A stretch of DNA of 64,000 nt, from positions 143,938,476-144,002,475 of the forward strand of contig NC_081413.1 of assembly GCF_030272615.1 (NCBI RefSeq), given 5' to 3'. Of this stretch, positions 9,790-20,377 are shown piece after piece (within the stretch, counting starts at the first letter, position 1; the number at the start of each line of letters is the position of its first letter). A program made the position numbers and the translations under genes. Source of the stretch: Cryptomeria japonica (Eukaryota; Streptophyta; Pinopsida; Cupressales; Cupressaceae). The notes beneath the pieces were generated by a model. It had not been told where the DNA came from. It worked only from the letters and a program-made list of their open reading frames with translations, and made no database searches.

Positions 9790-12700
9790 ATGCAGCCGCC
9801 TGAGGTTGGCTCTCACAGATATTACACTCGCAGGCGAGCTTTGTTTGACAGCGAACAAGAATTTGACAGGCAGTCGGGCACCATGGGTGACAGGCAAGGG
9901 GGTAGCCCACCCAGAGGCGATAGGAATGAGGAGCAAGAAACAAGGGAATTTTTCAGAGTAATGGCTACAGGACAGCAGCAGATGGCTCAGGCCTTACAGG
10001 CACTCACCACCATGATTGAGCGCATGAACCCACAAGACAGACAGAATCAGGAGCAAGGGGATAACAGGAGTGCAGTGGGGTCACCTAGAGCTCATAGGAC
10101 TCATTCCAAGACAGCAGACAGGCCTACACGTCCTACCTTCATTAGAGATGAACCTGAGGTAGCACCTACAGGAGAACCAGGAGAGGAGATGTTCGCAGAT
10201 ATCCTCATGGCTGCGAATAACGAATGGGATTTATTAACTCCACAGGTGCGAGAGAGGATGACATTCGAGAGATTTGTTAATCAGAGGAGAGAGCATTACA
10301 GGTCACTCAGACAGGATAGGAGGCCTAGAGGTCAAAATAGTGAGCTAAATAGAGTTACAGGCAAGCTTACTATGCCTACATTTGATGGGAGTGGTAAGAT
10401 GACAGCTCAAGCTTGGATTCATAAGCTTGACACATTTTTGGCACTGAGGCCAATGACAGAGATTGAAGCTATCAAATACGCCACTTTGCATTTGGAGGGA
10501 GTAGCACATGATTGGTGGTACCATAGTATGGTAACACTTCAACATAATCAGGTGACAGAGTACCAGGACTTTGTGGAAAGGTTGGTTGAAAGATTTGACA
10601 AGAAAGATCCAGAGGTTTACTTCCGGGACTTAGCACAACTGAAACAAACAGGCAACTTGGAGTATTTCATTGGTGAATTTCAGCGGTTGGCAGTCATGGT
10701 GCCAAACATTTCAGAGCATAGATTGATAGTTCTTTTCATTGAGGGCCTATCCGAACCACTAAGAGGTTGGATAAAGGCATTTGATCCTAATTCTTTACAG
10801 GAAGCTATGAAAAAGGCAAGAAGTATGGAACATGCAGTCCCAACAAACAATTTTCAGTCCAAAGGAGCATCTTCTAGTAAGGATAACAAACCATTTTATA
10901 AAAAACCAGAGAGGACTGATTTTAAAAATGATTCTAAAGATAAAACTCCAGCACCTTTTGACAGGGAAACATTAAATGATTTGAGGAAGAAAAAATTATG
11001 TTTCTACTGTAAAGGACCCTATGATGCAAACCATGATTGTCCTCTTAGACCAAAGGGCAAAGCTAACAGAGTTATGTGGGCATACTATGAGGAATCAGAA
11101 TCAGATAATTCAGACCAGCAGTCTGATATAGAGGAAATAGATGGTGAAAAAGAGGAAGACAAGGCTGAAAACTTGTCTAAAATGGAGTCCAAGGATGGGG
11201 AAGGAGATGGGCAACTTAGGGAAGCTCGTCTCACAAGTATTAGGCAGGAAGGGTCATTCCGGATGAGAGGAGTGCTTGCTGGACAGCGAGTCATAACTTT
11301 GGTTGATACAGGTGCCACTCATAATTTCATTGATGCTAGGATGGTGGAGAAGCGTGGCATACAAACAGAGGAGTTTGGGGGAATTAGAGTGAGGGTAGCT
11401 GATGGCTATGTCCTCAAATGTGATCGTAAGATCACTAGACTCCCATTGAAAGTTAATAATTATGACTTTAAGGCAGATTTCTATGTTGTGCCTATGGGAG
11501 ATACAGATATAGTCCTTGGGATGAGTTGGTTGCATGATATTGGGGAGTTCACTCTTAACCTCAAGGAGATGGAGATGAGGTTTAAAGTGAATGGGAAGAC
11601 ACATATTCTTAAGGCAATCAGGGACAGTGATCTCAGGATGGTTTCTTTCCAGAGGATGGCTAGATTGATTCGACATGATCAGGTAGAGTGGGCAGCAGAG
11701 TGCATGTTGATGCCATCACAGGAGGGACAGCAGAAGATTGAATATCCTCCTGATATTCAGGAGCTTAGAGTTAAACACTCGAAGGTGTTCAGTGACATTC
11801 CACCAGGTAGACCACCAGACAGGGGTATTGAGCACATCATTGAGTTAGAGGAGGGGGCTAAACCCATCATGATTACACCTTACAGGCATCCGAAGAGGTT
11901 GAAGGATGAAATTGAGAAAACCGTAAAGGAGTTACTTGCTATGGGCCACATTAGACCAAGTAAGTCTCCTTTCGCTTCTTCAATGGTCTTAGTGAAGAAG
12001 AAGGATGGGACATTGAGGATGTGCATTGATTACAAGGTGCTTAATAGGAAGACAATTAAAAACAGGTACCCCATTCCTAGGATCGATGAGTTGATAGATG
12101 AGCTTCATGGAGCTTGCTTCTTCTCGAAGATAGATTTGAGATCAGGTTATTACCAGATTAGAGTTAGAGAGCAGGATATTGAGAAGACAGCCTTTAGATG
12201 TCATTGTGGCCATTTTGAGTTTGTAGTTATGCCATTTGGGCTAACTAACGCACCTGCTACTTTTCAGGCAACAATGAATCGGGTTTTCCATCCTCAGTTG
12301 AGGAAATTTGTTCTTGTCTTCTTCGATGATATCTTGGTGTACAGTAGATCTTGGGAGGAGCACTTGGTTCACCTTGACACGGTGTTGGATATATTGGGCA
12401 GAGAGTCCTTGTATGCAAAGGAGTCGAAGTGTGATTTGGGCATGACAGAGTTGTTGTACTTGGGTCACATCATCAATCCAGAGGGCGTACGCATGGATCC
12501 TGAAAAGATTCGTGCCATTGTGGAGTGGCCTTCACCGGTGAACCTTACACAATTGAGGGGCTTTCTGGGATTATGTGGTTTCTACAGGAGGTTTGTGGAT
12601 GGATATTCTAGGCATGCAGTACCCTTGACAGATTTGATGAGAAAGGGAGCTTTCTTGTGAACTCCTGAGGCACAAGAGTGTTTTGAGAAATTTAAGGAGT

Positions 12701-14589
12701 TGATGACTTCTTGTCCAGTGTTAGCATTACCAGATTTTAGCAAACCTTTTGAGCTACACTGTGATGCTTCCGGGGAGGGCATTGGAGCGGTGCTTATGCA
12801 GGAGAAGCACCCTATTGCTTATGAGAGCAGGAAATTGAGAGGGCCAGAGCGGAGCTTCAGCATTTATGATAAGGAGATGTTAGCTATTATGCATGCTTTG
12901 GCTAAATTCAGGCAATATTTAGTAGGTAGCAAATTTTCTATCAAAACCGACCATAATAGCCTAAAATACTTTTTGGGGCAGCGAGATCTCAATGATAGGC
13001 AGCAGAAGTGGGTGAGCAAGTTACAGTCCTATGACTTTGACATTACATATTTTAAGGGGACACAGAATGTAGTTGATGATGCCTTATCACGTCGGCCCCG
13101 TTTGAGCTTATTGACAGACATATCGGAGGATTGGAGACACTTGATCCTTGCAGAGTATGCAAAAGATACTTGGGCAGCTGGATTCATAGATGGGACTATT
13201 CAGGACAGCAGATACACCCTTGTGAATGAGCTCATCATTTACAAAGGGCGAATATTTTTGGTTCCAGGATCAGCAGTGAGGAGGATGGTTCTGAAATCTT
13301 TTCATGATTCACCTATGGCAGGACATCCTGGTTTCTACAAGACATACCGGCAGATTAGAGAGCGCTTCACATGGAAAGGGCTCAAAGCAAAGGTACTTCA
13401 GTATGTTAGGGAGTGTTCCACCTGCCAACAGAATAAGCAAGAACACTCCTATCCAGCCGGTTTACTTCAGCCACTTCCGATTGCTGATAGGAAGTGGGAG
13501 TGTTTGTCTATGGACTTCATCACAGGACTACCTAGAGCCCAAGGCAGGGACTGCATATATGTGGTTGTGGATCGCCTTACGAAGTTTGCACACTTTTTTC
13601 CAATCACTGCTACATACACTGCTACGTAGGTGGCAGAGTTGTTCTTGAAGGAGATATTCAGATTACATGGCTTACCTCGGAGCATTGTGAGTGACAGGGA
13701 CAGCAGGTTTATGAGTCACTTTTGGCAGGAGCTATTCAGGTTGTGTGCGACAGAGCTCACTCCGAGTACTAGCTACCACCCTCAGACAGATGGTCAGACG
13801 GAGATAGTGAACAAATGGGTGGAGGGATATCTCAGAAATTATATAGCAGGGCAACAAAAGGTATGGGTAAAGTGGATTTATCTCTGTGAGTATTGCTACA
13901 ATACCACTTATCACATGTCTATTCAGATGTCACCCTTTATGGCCCTGTATGGGTATGAGGCACCCAATTTTATGGATCTGCTTTTGAGTGACAATAGAGT
14001 GCCCAGTGCAGGTGATTTGTTACAGGAGAGTCAAGACATTGTTAAGACTCTCAAGGATAATATAACTAAGGCACAGAATCAGCAGAAGCAGTATGCAGAT
14101 CAGAAGAGGACTGAGCGGACTTTTGAGGTTGGAGATATGGTGTATCTTATGTTGCAGCCTTACCGTCAATCCACTCTCAAGAAGAGTGGTGCCGAGAAAC
14201 TTAAGCCACAATACTATGGTCCATTTAGGATTATCAGGAAAGTGGGAGAGGTGGCTTATGAGTTAGATTTACCGGCAGAGAGCAAGGTACACAACGTTTT
14301 TCATGTGTCACGCCTCAAGAAGGCGCTAGGACATCATATTGTGCCTTCTACAGTACTACCACCCCTGGATGATGAGGGAAAACTTGTTTTGATACCAGAG
14401 GCTATCATTGATTTCAGAGAAAGGAACTTGAGGAGACGTATCATCCGGGAATATTTGGTGAAGCGGAAGGATTTGCCAGTAGAGGATGCTACTTGGGAGA
14501 ATGAGGAGATTTTGCAGCATCCGGAGTTGAAGTTGCTTGAGGACAAGCAATTTCAGGAAGGGCGGACTGTAATGTCCCCACCTTTTTAG
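9790..14589 (+). pseudogene. Gypsy-B gag-pol polyprotein with chromodomain (two in-frame stops)
   Basis: One frame of about 1600 codons carries every chromovirus domain. Gag core: about 10369-10860. Zinc knuckle [14 protein letters not shown]: residues 404-417. Aspartic protease DTGATHNF: D at residue 506. Reverse transcriptase: [12 protein letters not shown] to FFDDILVYS, with catalytic DD at residues 846-847. RNase H: about 12740-13100. Integrase: HHCC finger at 13303-13440, then MDF, SDRD and QTE for the DDE triad. Chromodomain: about 14392-14550. TGA at 12658-12660 replaces a Trp codon and TAG at 13627-13629 probably a Gln codon. The chromodomain tryptophan of YLVKW is Arg (CGG, 14464-14466). 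The frame runs into the 3' LTR. It acts in cytoplasmic particles and at nuclear integration if expressed. Confidence 0.95.
14555..14567 (+). other. Polypurine tract of Gypsy-B
   Basis: CAGGAAGGGCGGA, purine-rich, directly before the 3' LTR; the expected plus-strand primer. It lies inside the coding frame. Confidence 0.7.
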
Positions 14590-15855
14590 CATCTCAGTGG
14601 AGTTCTTAGCCTTTACATTCTCCGAAGGCTAAGTGGAGAAATAAGGAGAAATTGATTAAATTAATTTCTTATTAAGTCATTAAATAAAATAAAATAAAAA
14701 AAGGTGACTTTATATTTAATTAATTTAATTAAAAGTGACTTAAGTGATTTATTTAAATATTTTAATGTTATTATAAAGTTATAAAGTAACTTTATAATAA
14801 TAAAGTCACTTTAATATTATAATGTGTGAATATGTCTTTAATCCCACATTGGCCAAGAAAGTGTTCGAGCTCTCATAAGAAAGAATAAAAAGGGACTTAA
14901 GAGCTCATTTTATATCATCCATCCAGATAATTGATATTTGTTTGTTATGAACTTGGGAGAAGAAGCCAAGGGTTTCTGATTCAGTCAGCCATTGGAGAGC
15001 GACAATTCTTCAGTGTTGCAACCATTTGAGGTGGTGAAATATCCACTGAATTTGGCATTTCAGGAGAGCTTCATTCTGGAGTTCTATTTGGGCTTTAAAA
15101 AGAAGGGAAGACATCTAGGGTATGCAGATTTTCGAATATATATCAATTGCAGACCTACAGTTTCATTTGGCAGCCATTAAAAATTAGAATTGAAGCAATC
15201 ATTTCAAGATACAATTGCTGCTACAGTACCCGCGCTACAGTAGACGCTACAGTAACCGCGCTACAGTAGACGCTACAGTACTCGCGCTACAGTAATCCGT
15301 GAATAGTGAAACGCTACAGTGGCATGCATAGTGACGTGCTACAGTACTAAGAAATCAGGCATTTAATTGGCAAATTATTCATAGCTACAGCAGGAACGTG
15401 TTTAATTGGCAGTCCATTGAAGAGTGGAGACCATCATTTGCAGCAAGCATTTTACATATCAGGTTCTCTAATTTTGCTGTCATAAGTTTTGGAAATTACA
15501 TGTTATACCTTCGTAACTATTTGGTGTGAGAATAACTAATAAAAACTTCATTATGCTGCTGCCACATAATTTCTAGTTTGCATGCCAACTGTTTGATGAT
15601 TTGTCAAGCAGCTGTAGTTGTTATTTTTAGTTACTTATATGCATCAAAATCAATTGGCATATCATTTCTATGACATTGTTAGTCAATCTTTCATGGTTAG
15701 AGGCATTCAAAACATTAATTGCAGTGTACAAGACCCAAACAATACAAACAAAAAACTCATAACAGCAAGTACAGACTTTGCAAGACAAGTGTTTGACAAA
15801 ATTCCCAAGGGTAGAAATCAGTGATTTAAGGGCAAAGTTAGTAAGGGTTCTTACA
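14568..15855 (+). repeat. Gypsy-B 3' LTR
   Basis: 1288 bases, the same length as the 5' LTR. The differences I saw, all in the first 400 bases, are CTAAGG/CGAAGG, TATCAAG/TATTAAG, GACTGAAG/GACTTAAG and CAGAGAAT/CAGATAAT. Confidence 0.97.
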
Positions 15856-15860
15856 TTGAA

Positions 15861-16194
15861 ATATCTTATTCTTTCTACGCAAGACAGCAAGAACAAGTGT
15901 GAGCTCAAAGACTCACAGCTATTTCTCATAAAATCTACTTACTTCTAAACTCTGTTAAGAACAAGTGTAAGCACAAAGTCTTACAGCTTTTTCCCAATAG
16001 AACTTCTACTTTAACTAAATTAATCTCCAATACCTGCAGCTCAAAGACTGCAAAGCAGATTTCATTAAGTTCTCAAAGAAACACTTGCAAGAAAGGTAAT
16101 ATAAAACACAAACCATGGAGGTAAAACAACTAAGCCATGGTGGTAAAACAACTAGTTCTCCTTGAGTAGCTGCTGAGAGCGAACGAGAAGCAGT
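15861..16194 (-). other. Unit W, 3'-distal arm, inner part
   Basis: Non-coding. It has three more copies of the AGCTCAAAGWCTT motif (about 15902, 15972 and 16038), two of them within a longer repeat beginning AAGAACAAGTGT. It lies downstream of the W gene stop at 16195-16197. Confidence 0.6.
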
Positions 16195-18450
16195 TTATGT
16201 TTGAACAGCCATGGTCACCCTGGGAGGAGTATCTGTTTGGATGGTGACCATGGTTTGCTCAGTAACCAATGGGCATGAAGGTTGCCTCATAAATTCTTCA
16301 AAGCCAGAAGTAGAGGTATCAATCTCTGACAAATGGATACATGCAAGAGTATCCTCAAGAATTTCCAGCACACCCTCTTGTTCATGATCAGGAGGCGGCT
16401 CAACTGCTGAAATAGGTATGGCATTCTGAAGAGACTCTTCCAATATTATGTCAGGAGGAGAAAGAGGCGTCTCAATGGAAACTGAGGAAGGAATCTCATG
16501 AGGTGAGCCCGAAGCTAGAGTCTTAGGAGCATCGTCAGATTGTTGTCCTTCTTCTGGATTGTCAGGATCGATCACATGAACATGAAACCGGGACTTTTCC
16601 TTTCCACGAACTGTCGCCTCCTCAGGAGGAAACACTATTGCCCGACTAACCTGCAATTTGATCCCAGTGCCTGAAGATGATGCACCTTCCTTATTGTCAA
16701 TCTAAATCTCAGACTTACGTCCAAGAGGTCCCGTAGAGTCATCTTCTTTCCCAACCTTGATTTTGATGAGTCTAACACCATTACCTTTAAGCCAAGTGTT
16801 GGTGTTGGCAAGAATAGGCTGAAACCTTTCAAGAATGGAAGTGCACTCTTTGTGTGACCATTGGATTAAAGGAAGTGGAGCTTCTTCAACCCTTCGTGAA
16901 ATATATTCTGGATCAAGCACATGACCATCATCAATCATTCCTTGCGGAATGTCCACCAGGTTAAAATCAATAACCTGCTCAACGGTAAGCCTGCAGTAGT
17001 CCATCTTGAGAACCTCCATTTTTGTATGGAGATCTACCCAGATATCCTCAATACGATGCACGTGCACGAGGGACTTTTTGATCTTTTCCTTCATACCCCG
17101 ATAATCAAAATCTGCCCTGGACTTAAACCTTGAGTTTAATCTTTTGCATCTCAATCTCCATAGCTTTGGCTTTGATGGATGTGACAAGGGAATACCGGCC
17201 AATTTTCAATGGGTTTGTTGTAGAAATCCCCATTCCGACCTTATGTCTAACAGACTGATGAGCATGTACAGCCATGATCTGTCTTCCTAGCTCCATAAGA
17301 ATGATCTTATCAGTCAGGTATCTAGGGAGCATGTATGGCTGCCCACTATAGCATCCAACTCTCATATAGGCAAAGGTCAGGAATTGAAGAAACAAGCACC
17401 CATACTCATTCACTCTTTCCCATGCCTCATCTGACACCCTTCTGTTCATTAGAGTCTTGTCAAATTGGCACATGAAGTAACCAAAGAATGCATCTTGAAC
17501 TCTTCTGAAATGCAATCTATTGGGTCTCAAAGGCAGCTGATCATAATATTCCCATACAGGTATAAGCGAGCGGTCACCCCTTGTAGAAAGACCAAGGAAA
17601 TGTCTGAGTGACGCTGCCAAATACACTAAGTATGAATTCATGTAGAAAGCCATGGTGGTAGGGACTACTGCAAGTTGCTCGCATAAAGCATCACTGATAA
17701 TCTCTCCCCATGATATATGATGGGATTGCCTTATGAACATGCTAAAATGATACATCCAGGGTTCAAAAACATTAGAGTTTTCAAGACCCATCATCCTGCT
17801 GAGGAGAGTTATGATGTCTCCAATTTCCCACTTAAAGTCACAGCGGTACAACTTAGCCCACCTTGAGAAGGCGGCTCGTGGCTCATGAATCCACCTGTTA
17901 ATATGACGTTTGCAGTCCTTTCCACTCTTGACATAGTACTCGGCTATGCTATCCTTTGAAATTTCCATAGGTGTTGGTGGTATTCTGAAGACTTTCTCAA
18001 TTGTATCTGCATCAAGGTGGATTATTGTTTCACCATCATCATTTTTAATGTTTCTTGTCTCTTTGTCAAAGCGATGGACACAAGCGAGAACAAATTCAGG
18101 TTCTAGGGCAGCCACTGGAAAAGACGATGCGTGATGGATGTGGATGTTCAAAAGCCGCTGCATATTACTATCCTACGGATCCTCCACTCTCTTGACAAAT
18201 TCTGACATGTCCACATGCCCTATCTCCGTATCTTTTATGCGATCCAAAGGAGAGGAAACTTGCGAAGGTGAAACTTCATTCTGGTACTTGTCATATTTAT
18301 ATTTCATCTTCTTTGCAATAAGAGAGGATGCTAAATCTGACATTGAAGGACAACCTGATATACTGCGATGAAGACTTAAAAGTGTTAAGGCAACATCATA
18401 ATCAGCTACAACTAATTTTTCCTTCTTCAAATCGGAAGAACTCCAACCCT
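16195..18450 (-). pseudogene. W gene: long protein of the TGTTG-unit family (nearly intact)
   Basis: Roughly 750 codons on the minus strand. The first block, 18450-17123, holds TIEKVFRIPP, SRMMGLENSNVFEPWM, SWGEIISDAL, MAFYMNSYLVYLAA and VQDAFFGYFMCQFDKTLMNRRVS. These align in order with the T2-T4 proteins (AEVFRIP, NRVMGMPQGAIF, NWSKIISDNL, SFAMTSYLVYLLA, VNDAFTMYITRMLQGGIHRRLS). A second block, 17130-16195, is acidic and Ser/Pro-rich. One stop (18173-18175), one frameshift near 17130 and one stop (about 16700) interrupt it. The layout loosely recalls Transposase_32, Athila ORF1 and plant mobile domain proteins, but I cannot confirm membership. No catalytic triad is visible. The upstream start is uncertain. 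Confidence 0.65.
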
Positions 18451-20372
18451 TGCACTTCACGATTTTGTGAGCGAAAGATGGGAAATAAATGGGAATGGTG
18501 GAAATTTGACTTTGACCAATTTCGGATCTTGGGGAAAATTTTACAAGTATACAAGTTGGGAAGAGTGCCCATGCAATCGGATTTTTAAAACCCGAATGCA
18601 AGTATACTTGTAAAACGGAAAATGTAGAAATGAGTGAAAAATGAAATTTAGATTTACGGGAAATGACGTGAACAGAAAGTACGGATATAGGCGATATGGA
18701 TGGATAAAAATGGGAAGATTTTGCGAATGTCATTTCCAAGAAAATGGGAAGAACTTTGGACATGCAATCCGGTTCTAAAAACCCGATTTTAGAAGGATGG
18801 GCATTTTTAACTTGGAATTTTGACAAAAGATGATTAAATTCTTGTAAACATAAGGGAAGAACAATGATTTTCATCCAACTTGTAATCGGGATTTAAAATC
18901 CCGAATACAAATAAAGAGGGAAAATGGGGAAGAACAATGCAATTCACAAATTGCCTTGGAAAGGGGAAAATCTCTCTCACAAAACCGATTTTTGGGGCAA
19001 ATAAACATATACACAAATTTACAACTAGAAAGGAAAAACAAGAAAACAAGAAAACAAGAAAATGAAACAAAGAAAAAAAAGAAATCATACCTTGCTTCAA
19101 ACTGAAAATGCCTCTTAAAAAAGATGATCAATCTTTGAAAGAAGAATGGAGAACTCTTAAATAGAGATTAAACCGCATTCTAAAACCCTTGCCATGTTTT
19201 AGCAAAACGCCTTGGGCAGCAAAACATGGCAACAAATGCAAACTTAGAGGCATAAGAAGTGGCCAATCGTTCATCAAACCCCAACACCTTAGCATGGAAA
19301 GCAAAAATGACTTAGGAGATTGAAACTTCGTGGAGTTTGGATCCACCAAAACGTGAATCTTGGAAATCACGTGGAAAACGGTTTAGCAGAAAATAAGGGT
19401 TGAACCATTCACCAAATCAAAGGCAACGTGTCACATAACTCACACAAATCACCTTGCAACAAAAACACCTCCTTACTCCATGAATCTCTCCACAAAAATT
19501 GGGAAGAATTTGTGGCAAAATTGTCTTAGGAGAGGAAAATCAGGTTCTTGCGAAAGAAATACAAGTTTCATTTTACATGCAATAGAGAAAATCGGGTTTT
19601 AATTCCCATATTGCAAGTTTAAAATGTTACTTTTCCCTCAACAAGGCAAAATCAGGTCTTAGAAATGCAATTACAAGTTTAAAATTCCCCAATTTGCACT
19701 TTATGAAGAAAATTGGGTTTTTTGGGCATAGTAGTAAGTTTAAAATTGTCACTTTATTCCATTTCTAAGCAAAATCGGGTTTTGGAGAGAGATATGCAAG
19801 TTATAAATTACTTGTAAAGGGAAAATAAAATCCCTGCAACAAGTTTTAATAACTTAACACATGTAATAGGGGTTTAAAATCCCTATTACAAGCAAAAGAC
19901 AATAAAATAGGGGTTTTAGAAAAGAATTACAAGTTATTTATAAATATGCAATTTAAAATTAACTTGTAACTCATCCAAAAAATCCCTATTACGACTTAAA
20001 AAACCAAAAAACATCAAGGGGGAAATAAAAAGTAAGTTACAAGTTCTTCTTTCAATAAAGTGCACTTGTAATTAGCCAAAAATTTCCCTACAAAGACTAA
20101 AACAAAGGAAATCCTTAAAACTTGAAATTCGAGAAAAATTTCCCACCTGCAGTTAGGGAGAAAAAACCCGAAATTGGAGGAAAGACATAGCAAACGAACT
20201 CAGAATGCGATGAAATTCGAAACGTGGTTCGAGGATGGACTGAGGATTAAAACAGTCCAAGGATTAGGCGAAATTATGCCTCGAGAAGTGTGCCATAGAG
20301 TAAAATTTTCATTTTTTGACAAAAACTTTAAGTAATGGTCCTTCATTTTTGAAAACAAAAATGAAGACAACA
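18451..20372 (-). promoter_or_regulatory. W leader: repeat-rich upstream region
   Basis: About 1.9 kb before the W gene on the minus strand. It is full of degenerate segments combining AAATCGGGTTTT or its complement with TTACAAGTTTAAAAT, spaced tens of bases apart. Around 19155 the minus strand reads TCTCTATTTAAGAG, a possible TATA element. Long open frames here (to 18874 and 19131) are repeat-derived and not convincing genes. Confidence 0.5.
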
Positions 20373-20377
20373 CATTG

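Larger units (their letters stand above)
8456..15855 (+). mobile_element. Gypsy-B: complete young Ty3/gypsy chromovirus, 7400 bp
   Basis: Structurally complete: 1288-bp LTRs at 8456-9743 and 14568-15855, perfect TSD TTGAA (8451-8455 and 15856-15860), a tRNA-Met primer site, one polyprotein frame with chromodomain, and a polypurine tract. I counted four substitutions between the LTRs and no indels, about 0.3 percent, so insertion is recent. The polyprotein frame nevertheless has two in-frame stops. Confidence 0.97.
8054..20372 (-). mobile_element. Unit W: TGTTG...CAACA element with one long gene (4.9 kb without Gypsy-B)
   Basis: Inserted in the protease codons of Gypsy-A with a perfect 5-bp duplication, CATTG. 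The ends are TGTTGG at 8054 and ACAACA at 20372. Subtracting Gypsy-B and its duplication leaves about 4914 bases. There is no second copy of either end, so no LTRs delimit it. It has no RT, integrase or known transposase. It carries one long minus-strand gene (18450-16195) homologous to those in T2-T4, plus a repeat-rich leader (18451-20372). A giant solo LTR containing a gene and a non-autonomous LTR-type element are both possible. Confidence 0.7.

Noticed and set aside
17123-18163. W gene as an ordinary host gene
   Set aside because: It lies inside an element with a perfect TSD and has homologues in three further units in this window.
18173-18874. 233-codon open frame on the minus strand taken as a whole
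   Set aside because: Only its C-terminal part (from about 18450) looks coding and continues into the W gene; the earlier part is repeat leader.
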